64,000 bases of DNA, from NCBI GenBank assembly GCA_947685225.1, contig CANTUV010000008.1, positions 38,437,501 to 38,501,500 of the forward strand. The letters run 5' to 3'. Of this stretch, positions 23,767 to 34,780 are shown in pieces (the first letter of the stretch is position 1; every line of letters starts with the position of its first letter). The position numbers and the translations under genes were made by a program. The stretch is from Garcia nutans. Taxonomy: Eukaryota; Streptophyta; Magnoliopsida; Malpighiales; Euphorbiaceae. The notes beneath the pieces were generated by a model that saw only the letters and a list, made by a program, of their open reading frames with translations, did no database searches and was not told the DNA's origin.

Positions 23767-25310
23767 AACACTAATATGCCATTCAACTTTCAGAGTTAGT
23801 GTTTTGGTTAAATGATCACATTTATCATTATCCCAACTAGGCTTCAAGGATTTAGGTTCAACCAAGCTTCAAGGGGAACAAAGCATGCTAAGTATCAACC
23901 CAACTTGGCTTCAAGAACCAACCCAACCTAGCTTCAAAGGTTGTAACATCTCAATTAGGCTTCAAGGATCAAATCCAACCTAACTTCAAGAGATTGTTAC
24001 TATTATTAGGCATGCCACCAACAACAAACTCTGAAAATAGAATAACACATTAGCCACACAATTCATTGATTATTTCCTCATCAATATCATTTTCAATTCT
24101 CATCATCAATTAGGCAAACATGCCTCACATATCTCAATTGAAGTATCATAGCCAATCACAATGGCTTCATATCACATTTGAATCATCATGGCCAATTACA
24201 ATGGCTTCACATCTCAATATTAAAATGTACCATAATCAATTCATTACACATCATCATATAGGCATACATGCCTCAATTATCTCAATTCACATTTCATATT
24301 TCATCATTGATATATATACCTAACAATTTACATTATTCATAGATTTAGAATCTTCCACCTACATTTGTTTGGATCATTTTTGTTTTAAGTGTGTTTAAAA
24401 TGTTTATTTTTATATTTAGGTGCAAGAAGACCTTTGAAGAATCAAAACAATGCAAGAAGAGCAAGGAACAATCACAGTAGCTAACACACTCAAGGGACAC
24501 GGCCAAGCTTGTGGCCGTGTCTCTCAACCAAAAGCTCCAACACGGCCAAGACTCCCCTAGCTTGGCCGTGTCTCTCAACCAAAATAGGCAGTGGCAGACA
24601 CAGTTAAGGCACACGGCCAAGCCAGTGGCCGTGTCTCTCCAAAATTGATCCAACACGGCCAAATTTCCTTAAACTTGGCCGTGTCTCCCAAAAATCTTTA
24701 GTCTTGCCCGTGTCTCTTCTTTAGTTTGGCCGTGTCTCTCTTGAAGGAAAACCCTAAACATGGCCAAGTCTCTTTTTATTGAATTAAAACACATTATGCA
24801 CAACATAACCTCATTCAAATGGATATAATCAATGTTATTAACACTTATTTTACATATTCATCACAATATTCACATTAACAATACATTTAATCACGTACCA
24901 TTTCAAAACCCTAAAATCAACATCACTCTTATTCTTTCAATATCAACATCCACTTAACTTACCATCTTCAAACCAAAACCAACACCAATTCAATCTTTTT
25001 AACTTACACTCAATTTCAACACTTATAAACACATCTCAAACAAGTCAAACTTCTTTTCTTCTTTAAATCTTCACCAAGCAATTCTAACCAAGCAATTACC
25101 TAAATGCCCTCATCCATTTAACTTAGCTTCTTTCACTTATATGCCCATTTAAGTAATTTCACAAATCACAAATAAAATATCTTCTTCCCCTGACTCCTCA
25201 TTTTGACCAACATATATGTTATATATATTACCATATACCCAACATATACACTTAATTCAAACAAACAACAATTATATCCAAACTTCTAGGGCACACATTG
25301 GGATATTATA
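23756..25310 (-). mobile_element. 5' LTR of A, outer fragment
   Basis: Matches 5667-7464, with a ~228-bp internal loss near 25045 where CTCAAACA joins AAGTCAAAC. The lost part covers the putative splice donor and upstream leader. It retains the D-type captured fragment (about 24355-24770). The terminus decayed to TATA and is followed by the ATACA duplication. Confidence 0.85.
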
Positions 25311-25315
25311 ATACA

Positions 25316-27511
25316 CCATTCAAAAGAATGTTATACCTTGACATTTTACTTTGCTTAATGTCATATCAAACTTTCATTCTCAATAACATATTTATGCATT
25401 ATAATCAATCTCATTATTCATTGATTTCACCATTCAAGAATCACATTGAAAACAAAGACAAGCATGGGCCCAAAGACACTAATATGCCATTCAACTTTCA
25501 GAGTTAATGTTTTGGTTCAATTATCACATTTATCATTATCATTATCCCAACTAGGCTTCAAGGGTTTAGGTTCAACCAAGCTTCAAGGGGAGCAAAGCAT
25601 GCTAAGTATCAACCCAACTTGGCTTCAAGAACCAACCCAACCTAGCTTCAAGGGTTGTAACATCTCAATTAGGCTTCAAGGACTAGACCCAACCAAGCTT
25701 CAAGGGGAGTTAAGCATGCTAAACTTCAACCCAACTTGGCTTCAAGGATCAAGCCCAACCTAACTTCAAGAGATTGTTACTATAGGCATGCCACCAACAA
25801 CAAAACTCTGAAAATGGAATAACACATTAGACACACAATTCATTATTTATTTCATTCTCAATTTCATTTTCATTTACTCATCATCACTTCGGCAACCGTG
25901 CCTCAATCATCTCATTGGCATCATTATCATTTTAGCAAACAACCATGGCTCCATATCTCATCAAGAGAGTATATATATATATCATCAATTGCATTGAACA
26001 TCATCTAGGCAAACATGCCTCAATTATGTCATTTACATCATTATAACCAACCACATTGATTTCACATCTTATTATATCTCAATTCACATTATACCAATCA
26101 TAACATTTATCACATAAATTACCAATGTAATCAATTACTTAACATATGATCAATCAAATAGATTAAGTATCAAGATCATCTAAATGTATACAACCATGTA
26201 GTTTGTACTTACCTCCAAAAGCAACTCACACAAAACACTAAACTCTTCTTCCAAGAATCCTTCAATACTTGGATTAGGGTAACTCAAACTCTTTACAACC
26301 TAATCCAAAAAGGAATAATACAAATGAGATAATAAGACTAAGGCCTAACTAGGGCAAACTCTACACATGACACGCTCAACAGCACGGGCATGTCCCTGAC
26401 CGAGCCCTAAACTCACAACACAGAAGCTTTGACACGCTCAGAACCATGGGCGTGTCACTGAACGTGTAATACTTTCTGTCTCCCAGAAACATTGACACGC
26501 CCAGCAACATGGGCGTGTTCAAGGCCGTGTCAAACCTTCACCAACACAGTAGATATGACACGTTTAGTGACATGGGCATGTCACTGGACATGTAAATGCT
26601 ACTGCAACACAGAACCATCGACATGCCCAAAGACTTGGCCGTGCTCATGGGCGTGTTAGGCCAAAAGTACAGATTCCGGCAACAACAACCTCACATCCAA
26701 CAATCCTTTTACTCCCACCATTTTCCACTTCAAACAAACTTCACTAAACACACCCAAAAATCATAACAAACTTGCAAAAACACAAAAACAACTCTAAACA
26801 TACCTCAAACACAAATCATAATCATCATCACAAACCCAAAACACAACCACAACACTATCTCCTTTAACAACTTACTCTTTCCTTCAATCCATCCCCAAAA
26901 TCCAAAATCAATTGAACCAAACACTCTTAATCACACCACAATCAAACAAACACATATCAACCCCAACCTCACTCACAACTTCAAAGAAAATCAAAGAATC
27001 AAGTAGAGAACTTACCGCGGATGAAGAAACTCTTAAATGTCCAACTTGATCAATTGAAAACTTCCTTCAATCTTGAGTATGAAAGATCAAATCTCTCTCT
27101 TACTCTCTTGCTAGGGAGTGTTGGCCAAAACAAAGAAAAGAAAAGGAAGGAAATGAAGGCACACGCAGAAGGAAGAAAGAAAGAAGAAAGGAAAGAAAAT
27201 AAAGTCAAACACTCAACCTTCTCTTTCCTCAAAACCCTCTCCTCCAAGCATTTAATATTAAAATACTCTAAATATCTCCATCCACTTCCACTCACTCAAA
27301 TCCCACTTAATTAACTTAATTAATTTAAAATCATTAATTAATCATCTTTTGACTTCTCATTTGACTTGTGTATGTTGTATATATCACTATATATACAACA
27401 TATACACTCTCTCTTCACTTCTTTTCTCTTTCCAATTAAACACACATTCATTAAATCCAATTAAAACAACAATTATATCAAAACTTCTAGGGAAAACTTT
27501 GGGATATTACA
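25316..27511 (-). mobile_element. 3' LTR of C, inner fragment
   Basis: Continues the LTR cut at 5032. On the minus strand it has U3 starting at 27511 (TGTAATATCCC), a donor (GCG|GTAAG, intron start 27015), a CACG-motif array (about 26378-26665), an acceptor (TTGGATTAG|GTTG, intron end 26300) and CTTCAAGG repeats (25548-25760). Together with 4570-5032 it makes a 2659-bp LTR. Confidence 0.87.
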
Positions 27512-27524
27512 ATTCTCCCCCTCT
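27512..27524 (-). promoter_or_regulatory. Polypurine tract of C
   Basis: Minus strand AGAGGGGGAGAAT next to the 3' LTR, as in A, B and G. Confidence 0.85.
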
Positions 27525-27557
27525 AAAAAGAAATTTCATCCTCAAAATTACCTGATA

Positions 27558-30500
27558 TCAAATCTGAAACAGTAGAGGATATTGATCTCGCATTGCTTGC
27601 TCACTCTCCCAAGTTGCCTCTTCTCTACCATGATTCTTCCAAAGAACCTTCACCAGTGGTACTTTCTTATGTCTCAACTCTTTCACTTCACGTGCCAAAA
27701 TAGCAGCTGGTTCTTCTTCAAATGTCAGATCCAAACTCACCTCAATAGATTCAACTGGCAAGATATGAGATGGATCTGATCTGTACCTCCGCAACATAGA
27801 AACATGGAATACATTATGAATTCTATCCAACTCAGGTGGCAAAGCAAGATGATAAGCAACTGGCCCAATTCTTTCTAACACTTCATACGGACCAATAAAA
27901 CGAGGACTCAGTTTCCCTTTTCGACCAAATCTTAAAATCTTCTTCCAAGGAGACACTTTCAAAAATACTTTATCTCCAATACCAAACTCTATGTCTCTCC
28001 TTTTCAAGTCTGAATAAGATTTTTGTCGGTCTAAAGCTGCTTTTAACCGATCCCGAATTATTTTCACTTTTTCTTCAGTCTCTTTAACCAAATCAGGACC
28101 AATTAGTTTGCCTTCACCAAGTTCATTCCAACAAAGAGGCATTCTATATCTTCTACCATACAATGCCTCAAATGGTGCCATACCGATACTGGATTGGTGA
28201 CTGTTGTTGTAAGCAAATTCCACAAGTGGCAAAAATCTGTCCCAACTTCCAGAGAAATCAATGACACAACTTCTCAAAATATCCTCAATAATCTGTATCA
28301 CTCTCTCTGACTGCCCATCTGTCTGCTGATGAAAAGCAGTGCTAAAATGCAATCCAGAACCCAAAGCCCCATGTAAACTCTTCCAAAACCTCGAAGTAAA
28401 TTGGGGATCTCGATCAGACACTAAAGAAAGTGGGACTCCATGCAACTTTACTATCTCATTAATATACAGCTCAGCTAGTCTCTCAAGAGAATAGTCCATT
28501 CTAACTGGAAGAAAGTGAGCTATTTTTGTCAATCGATCAACAATCACCCAAATAGCATCATGCTTCTTCTGAGTCAATGGCAAACCAGATAAGAAATCCA
28601 TTGTTACTCTCTCCCATTTCCATTCAGGCACTGATAAAGGTTGAAGCAACCCTGTTGGAACTTGATGCTCAGCTTTCACCCTCTGACAAGTGATACACTT
28701 AGATACAAATTCAACTATGTCTCTCTTCATACCAGACCACCAGTATAGCTGTTTCAAATCATTATACATCTTTGTACTACCCGGATGCATAGCAAAAATA
28801 GATTGGTGTGGTTCCTCTAAAATAATCTTTCTCAAACTATCTTCTTCAAGAACACACAACCTATCCTTGAACCAAAGACTACCATCATTTTTTTTACATA
28901 GAAATCTCGGCTCACCCCATTTCGGCAATCTGATACAATCTTCTGAATTTTCTCATCCGCCAATTGAGCCTCCTTTATCTGATCCAACAATACTGGTCTC
29001 AATTGCAGCTGAGCCAATAATGCTCCATCATCACATACTTCAAAACTAGCATGTAACGCTCTTAACTCAACAAGCAACGAGAGCAAATAAATAGTCAAAC
29101 CCGCCAAAGATTTTCGACTCAAGGCATCAGCAACTACATTCGCCTTACCAGGATGATAATCAATCAAACAGTTATAGTCTTTAATCAGTTCTAACCATCA
29201 CCTTTGACTAAGATTCAGCTCCTTCTGAACACCCAAATATTTCAAACTTTTATGATCCGTAAAGATAAAACATTTCTCCCCATACAAGTAATGTCGCCAA
29301 ATCTTCAAAGCAAACACTATAGCTGCTAATTCCAAATCATGAGTCGGATAATTAAGCTCATGCGGCTTCAACTGCCGAGAAGCATAAGCTATGACTTTAC
29401 CCTCTTGCATCAAAACACATCCTAAACCATTATGTGAAGTATCACTATAAATCACATATGGTTTATCTTCCACGGGTAAGGTAAGAACAGGTGTTTTAGT
29501 CAACATTTCTTTCAACTGCTAAAAACTAGCTTGACACTGATCCGTCCACACAAATCTAACTCCCTTCCAAAGCAATCTGGTGAGTGGAGTAGCTATCAAA
29601 GAGAAGCCTTTCACAAACCGTCGGTAATAGCCTGCCAAACCCAGAAAACTTCTAACTTTAGTTACAGACTTTGGTGGACTCCAATTCAAAATAGCTTCAA
29701 CTTTACTTGGATCGACTCTTATACCATCTGCTGAAACTATATGACCCAGAAAAGTAACTTGGTCAAGCCAAAATTCACACTTCGACAGCTTAGCATACAA
29801 TTTCTTCTCTCTCAAGATCTGTAATACAATCCGTAAATGCTTGTCATGCTCCTCTTTATTACGTGAATACACCAAAATATCATCAATGAAAACCACCACA
29901 AACTGATCCAGATAGGGCCTAAACACCCTATTCATCAAATCCATTAAAGCTGCAGGTGCATTTGTCAACCCAAAAGGCATCACCAAGAACTCATAATGCC
30001 CATATCTTGTGCGGAAGGCTGTCTTAGGAACATCTTCAGTTCTCACCCTCAACTGATGGTACCCTGATCTCAAATCAATCTTGGAAAACACTGTTGCTCC
30101 CTTTAATTGATCAAAGAGATCATCAATTCTAGGCAAAGGATACTTATTCTTGATAGTCACTTTGTTCAATTGCCTATAATCGATGCGCAATCTCATAGTA
30201 CCATCCTTCTTCTTCACAAACAAAACAGGGGCTCCCCATGGAGAAACGCTAGGGCGAATAAACCCTTTATCCAATAACTCCTGTAACTGCACCTTCAACT
30301 CTCTCAGTTCAGCCGGTGCCATTCGATAAGGAGTGATAGAGATGGGTGTGGTACCAGGCAACAAATCAACACCAAACTCAACCTCTCTCTCAGGGGGTAA
30401 CCCTGGCAACTCCTCAGGAAACACATCTGGAAAATCTACAACTGTGGGTATACTATCAAGTTGAGAACCCATAATTCTGGCATCCACCACATGAGCAAGA

Positions 30501-30899
30501 TAAGCATCACACCCTTTTCTAATCAACCTTCTAGCTGTTACAGCTGATACAAACAAGGATGCAAGTTGTCTCTGCTCACTAGATACCATCACACTCCTAC
30601 CATCACTTGTTCTCAAGGTAACACACTTCATTTGACAATCTACCACAGCTCCATGCTTAGACAACCAATCCATGCCTAAGATCAAATCATATTCTTTAAA
30701 AGGCATTTCAATTAAATCACCAAGAAACCCCTCACCTTGCACCATAATAGCACTATCACGATGCACCTTACTCACCACAACACTATGTCCTAAAGGATTT
30801 GTCACTAAGACATCAAATCCTAAGGACTCTGAATACAATTCAGACACAGGCAAGATAGTTGCACTAATGTATCAATGAGTAGATCCTGGATCAATCAAA
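27558..30899 (-). pseudogene. Element C pol (protease to chromodomain)
   Basis: From high to low coordinate: protease region, reverse transcriptase (FIDDILVYS), RNase H (YSDTSHNGLG), zinc module (HPGSTKMYN ... CITC), integrase core (MDFLSGLP; VSDRDPQF; ERVIQIIEDIL), GPY/F (FIGPYEV) and chromodomain ending in TGA 27558-27560. Damage: TGA at 30872-30874 in the protease motif (STH*YIS), TAG at 29519-29521, TGA at 29198-29200, and a frameshift near 28895 at a run of A. The integrase-chromodomain half is open for about 450 codons. Confidence 0.9.
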
Positions 30900-31472
30900 G
30901 CAAGTACTAAAATGCCAAATAAAGAAAGTGTCCCCGCTATAACTGCTGAAGCATCCGGCTGCCTCTGCATCACATATACTCTATAAGAAGATCCGGCCTC
31001 ATTTGGTCTATTGCCTCTGGATGAAGATCCTCCTCTTGGACTAAACCCGGGTCTACCACCTCTACTGAAACCTCTGCCCCCTCGACCACCTCTGCTGACA
31101 CTGGGTCGAGAAACTGCAGTATCAATCTATCTATCATCCTGCATCACGGGGCAATCTTTAATAAAATGATCTGGTGACCCATACCTAAAGCATACTCCGG
31201 ATACACAAGTCTTCCAACAACCACCCCCATGGGTCCTGCCACAGTGCACACATACAGGTGGAGTAGACCTTCACATCACGGGAGTCGGGGCACTCGCTAT
31301 AGAGACTGTCGGTCTCGGCCTCTGCCTCTAATACTGCACTGATCTGCCTGACTGCCTCTGACTCCTACTGATCCTCGGAACTAAACTTCCTCTACCCCTC
31401 TTCACAGATGAAGACCCTACCCCAAAATGGGGTCTCCTTACTCTAGTCTCCTCCATAGTAGCAGCTGCTGCA
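30900..31472 (-). pseudogene. Element C gag, C-terminal part
   Basis: Holds the Arg/Gly tract and the nucleocapsid knuckle near 31150-31195, read as CFRYGSPDHFIKDC: the second Cys is Tyr, so the zinc site is broken. Several stops occur. It is separated from the N-terminal part by D and rejoins in register across one copy of CTGCA (31468-31472). Confidence 0.8.
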
Positions 31473-31770
31473 TGTTTAAATCATTTTTGTACTTGTTTTT
31501 AGTATGATTTTATGTGTGTTTTAGTTAATGTTTTGATTGATTTTTGTTTTAAGTTTGTTTAAATTGTTTGTTTTAGGTTTAAGTGCAAAAACTCCCTTGG
31601 ATGATCAAAACAATCAAGAAAAATGAAGAAAGAGCATGAATCAAGCAAGACATGGCCAAGCCAAAGCAAGCTTGGCCATGTCCCTCAAAAGGATTCCAAG
31701 ACAGTAGCTGACACACCCAAGAGACATGGCCAAGCCACTGGCCGTGTCTCAACCAAGGAAAAGAAATCAA

Positions 31771-32230
31771 GAAAGAAAAGAAAGAAGGCAAAGTGCGACA
31801 CTGGCAAGTGACATGGCCAAGCCACTGGCCATGTCGCTTGAAGCTTGCCCATGTCTGATCATCTTGGCCATGTCGCTTGAAGCTTGCCCATGTCTGATCG
31901 TCTTGGCCATGTCTCATTAACTTGGCCGTGTCACCACTTGAAAAGAAAGAAAAGAAAGAAGGCAGAGTGCGACACTGGCAAGTGACATGGCCAAGCCACT
32001 GGCCATGTCGCTTGAAGCTTGCCCATGTCTGATCGTCTTGGCCATGTCGCTTGAAGCTTGGCCATGTCTGATCATCTTGGCCGTGTCACCACTTGAAAAG
32101 AAAGAAAAGAAAGAAGGCAGAGTGCGACACTGGCAAGTGACATGGCCAAGCCACTGGCCATGTCGCTTGAAGCTTGCCCAGGTCTGATCGTCTTGGCCAT
32201 GTCGCTTGAAACTTGGCCGTGTTTAAGGAA
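31771..32230 (+). repeat. Three tandem copies of a 155-174 bp unit in LTR D
   Basis: Units begin with AAGAAAGAAGGC(A/G)(A/G)AGTGCGACACTGG (GTGCGACA at 31793, 31967 and 32122), followed by GACATGGCCAAGCCACTGG and several GCTTGAAGCTTG(C/G)CC motifs. Copy lengths differ by internal gain or loss of one motif. Confidence 0.85.
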
Positions 32231-32406
32231 AAATTGGTAGACATGGCCATGTCGCTTGAAGCTTGGCCGTGTCTCTCAAAGAAAGTGAAGCAGTGACTGA
32301 CACTGACAAGAGACACGGCCAAGCCATTGGCCGTGTCTCACAAAAACAAAACACACAGAATGGAACACGGCCAAGTGACACGGCCGTATCTCATGAAAAA
32401 TCAAGA

Positions 32407-32496
32407 GACACGGCCAAGCCACTCTTGGCTTGGCCGTGTCACCTCAAGGAAGATACCAAGAGACACGGCCAAGACACTCTTGGCTTGGCCGTGTCC
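32407..32496 (+). repeat. Strong palindromes in LTR D
   Basis: GACACGGCCAAGCCA (32407-32421) pairs perfectly with TGGCTTGGCCGTGTC (32426-32440) across 4 nt. A second, slightly imperfect copy follows at 32462-32495. They are the longest inverted repeats of the CACG-motif type in the window. Confidence 0.85.
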
Positions 32497-33871
32497 CACC
32501 TGAAAAGTCAAAATTCTTTCAACAAAGTGGGGAACAAGTGGGAGACAAAGACTTATTGCTTGCCAAAAGAAATATTAAACAAAGAAAAAGTGGGGGACAA
32601 AGGAAAATGGGATGAGTTGGAAGGCATGGGTGTTGATGTTTGAATGAATTAAAAGGGATTGAAGAGGAAAATGGAGGGAGCTTGGTTCTTCTTCCACCAT
32701 GGCTGCAAAAAAACGTGGGAGAGGGAGAGAGTGACACTCTCCCTTGTCCCTTCACCTCCAAACCTCCATTTCCATCCTCTCCACCTTCTCCATCTTCCAT
32801 TGATAGGATCTTTGAGGTTCTTTGGGATAAATTGGGTTACAAGTTCTCAAAGGTTAAAGAAGCATCATTGAAGAGAGTGGTGACTTGAGAAAGCTCCATT
32901 CCATCTTCCAAAGGCAAATCAATTGAAGAGTTGGTGACTTGAGAAAGTTCCATCCAAAGGTTTGGTGACTTGAGAAAGCTCCATTCCACATTGCAAGGGG
33001 AATCAACCATTGAAGAGGGCTTGAGTTCTTCATCATACATCAAGTGGAGCTAGGAGGAAGACTAGCAATCCTACTCTTGGCATCTTCACAAGGGGTTTTT
33101 CTATTCTCTCTTTTAATTCATTTCTATTGTTGTTGTTGTATTAAGAATATTGATATTGCAATGGACAATTTGTATTTGTGTTATATTGAGTTGAATGGAT
33201 ATTATAAATTGATGATGTTGAGCTAAATACCCATGTTTAGGGTTTGTAGCATATTTGGTTGAATGCTTTGATTTGATATTTACATTGATGTTCCTTGTTG
33301 ATTGGTTGATTGTATTGCATTAAATGCTAGGTTGATAGATTAGCTACCTATTGATCTTTGAATATTGGATGATGGACCGAGAGATGAAATCCGATATCGG
33401 AACTATATAATCGACCACCCTATGAATGAATTAGAAATATAAGTTCTAGGGTTTCATTAATTTGGTAATGTAAAAGAATTGGTCATTGTTAATTCATGAA
33501 TGTGAGAACTAATGGATTGGTAATTGACTAATTAATCTTAAGGAACAAATTAATTTACAAGGTATTGTTAATGGACAATTGAGAATTGAGCTTTGATTGA
33601 ATTGACCTATGACCCTAGGCACCTTCCCAAGAATCAATTTGATCTTGAACAAACATCATACATCAACCCTACGCACATTAATTTTAGGTCTTAATTATTC
33701 TCGCACAATCCCAACACAACAAACACCCGCATTTAAATACTTGTCAATCAATCTATTACGAACCACACCTTCTTGGGGAAACGACCTTGGGGTGATCACC
33801 TTTGCTACAGCTACCTCGTATACTTGCGAGTGACGCTTTATAGTAATACTTAATTCGAGCGCAACACTGCA

Positions 33872-34611
33872 ATGCCCTGCGCTCTCTCAATACTTCTAGC
33901 TGCTGCAACTAGCTGAGAGAAATCCTGGTATCGAGAACCAGCCACAATGCACATGATAGAGGGCCTCAATCCCTTCGCAAATCTTCTACACCGATCTATT
34001 TCATCAGAAATAATTCCCCCGGCATAGCGACTCAACCGAATGTACTCAATCTCATATTCTGTCACCGTCCGGTTGTCTTGCCTCAAATTCAAGAATTCCA
34101 TCTTCTTAATATCTTTATACTCCCTCGAAGTATATTTTTGCTCGAACTCCCTCAGAAAATCACTATAAGATAGTGTAAGTGGATCATCCATGGCATGAGG
34201 AACCGTCTTCCACCAGTCATAGGCATCTTTCTGTAGGAGTGATCTGGCATAGTTAAATTTCTCATTTGAAGTAGTTTGCAACTGAATAAATATTCTCTGC
34301 ACTTTATCCAACCATTGCTCAACCACTGCAGGATAAGTAGTGCCCAAGAAATCCTCAACCCCATATTTTCTCAACTTATCATAATGTCTTACTGGCACCT
34401 GAGGCTGTGGTGGTGGTGGCTGCACTAGAGCTGGCCTCAATAGTTTTATCACATGCCTTAACCAACCCGGCGGAGCCTCTTCTGCATCTGATCTCTCTGG
34501 CACAGAAACAGGTGCCTCACTAACTCTATCAACTCTAACTCCATCTCTCCTCTCTCCAGGAGCTACACTCTCAGCACTTCCTTCTACAGTTTGACGTGAA
34601 TGGGACTCCAT
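33872..34611 (-). pseudogene. Element C gag, N-terminal part
   Basis: ATG at 34611 (MESHSRQTVEGS). It shows the proline run and gag domain (VEQWLDKVQRIF; YTSREYKDIKKMEFL; KGLRPSIMCIVAG) and reads open up to the D insertion. It is the least damaged gag N-terminus after that of B unit 2. Confidence 0.88.
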
Positions 34612-34753
34612 TACTACCTATATCTGCAAACACAGCAGAATATTCCTCATTAAAGATCAAAGACTGCCATACTAAAACATGTATTTTACCTAAAAACCCA
34701 CTTTTAAAATCAAAATATTCTTTTTCTTACAATTGACCTAGGTTGAGAATCTC

Positions 34754-34773
34754 AAACCTAGGCTCTGATACCA
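34754..34773 (-). promoter_or_regulatory. Primer binding site of C
   Basis: Minus strand TGGTATCAGAGCCTAGGTTT, 7 nt from the LTR end, identical to that of A. Confidence 0.88.
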
Positions 34774-34780
34774 AAACAAT

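Larger units (their letters stand above)
5033..25310 (-). mobile_element. Element A: Tekay-like Ty3/gypsy retrotransposon inside C's LTR
   Basis: A is bounded by ATACA at 5028-5032 and 25311-25315, with TG/CA-type LTR ends (right end decayed from TACA to TATA). The empty site is preserved in the 5' LTR of C near 35238. A has a 3' LTR (5033-7464), a polypurine tract, a nearly continuous polyprotein (7511-12166), a primer site and a 5' LTR split by B (12336-12660, 23756-25310). The 5' LTR has further lost about 0.3 kb at the B junction and about 0.23 kb near 25045. Confidence 0.92.
31468..33871 (+). mobile_element. Solo LTR D (31473-33866) with CTGCA target duplications
   Basis: An insert of 2394 bp starting TGTTTAAATC and ending CGCAACA, flanked by CTGCA at 31468-31472 and 33867-33871, within gag of C. 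No coding domain or second LTR copy lies inside, so it is a solo LTR. Its end contains GGGGAAACGACCTTGGGG and CTCGTATACTTGCGAG, wording I associate with Tat/Athila-like gypsy LTR ends; this lineage call is weak. It contains a ~155-174-bp tandem repeat and strong palindromes. Orientation is taken from that terminal motif. Confidence 0.82.

Noticed and set aside
27021..27314. Open frames in LTR C (and the copy near 37009)
   Set aside because: They overlap the LTR leader; composition is low-complexity Lys/Glu from AAAGAAAG runs.
32263..32643. 126-codon frame in D
   Set aside because: Repeat-derived, inside a solo LTR; no conserved domain.
31473..33866. D as a complete small element
   Set aside because: No internal LTR duplication, primer site or coding domain was seen; solo LTR fits length and duplications.
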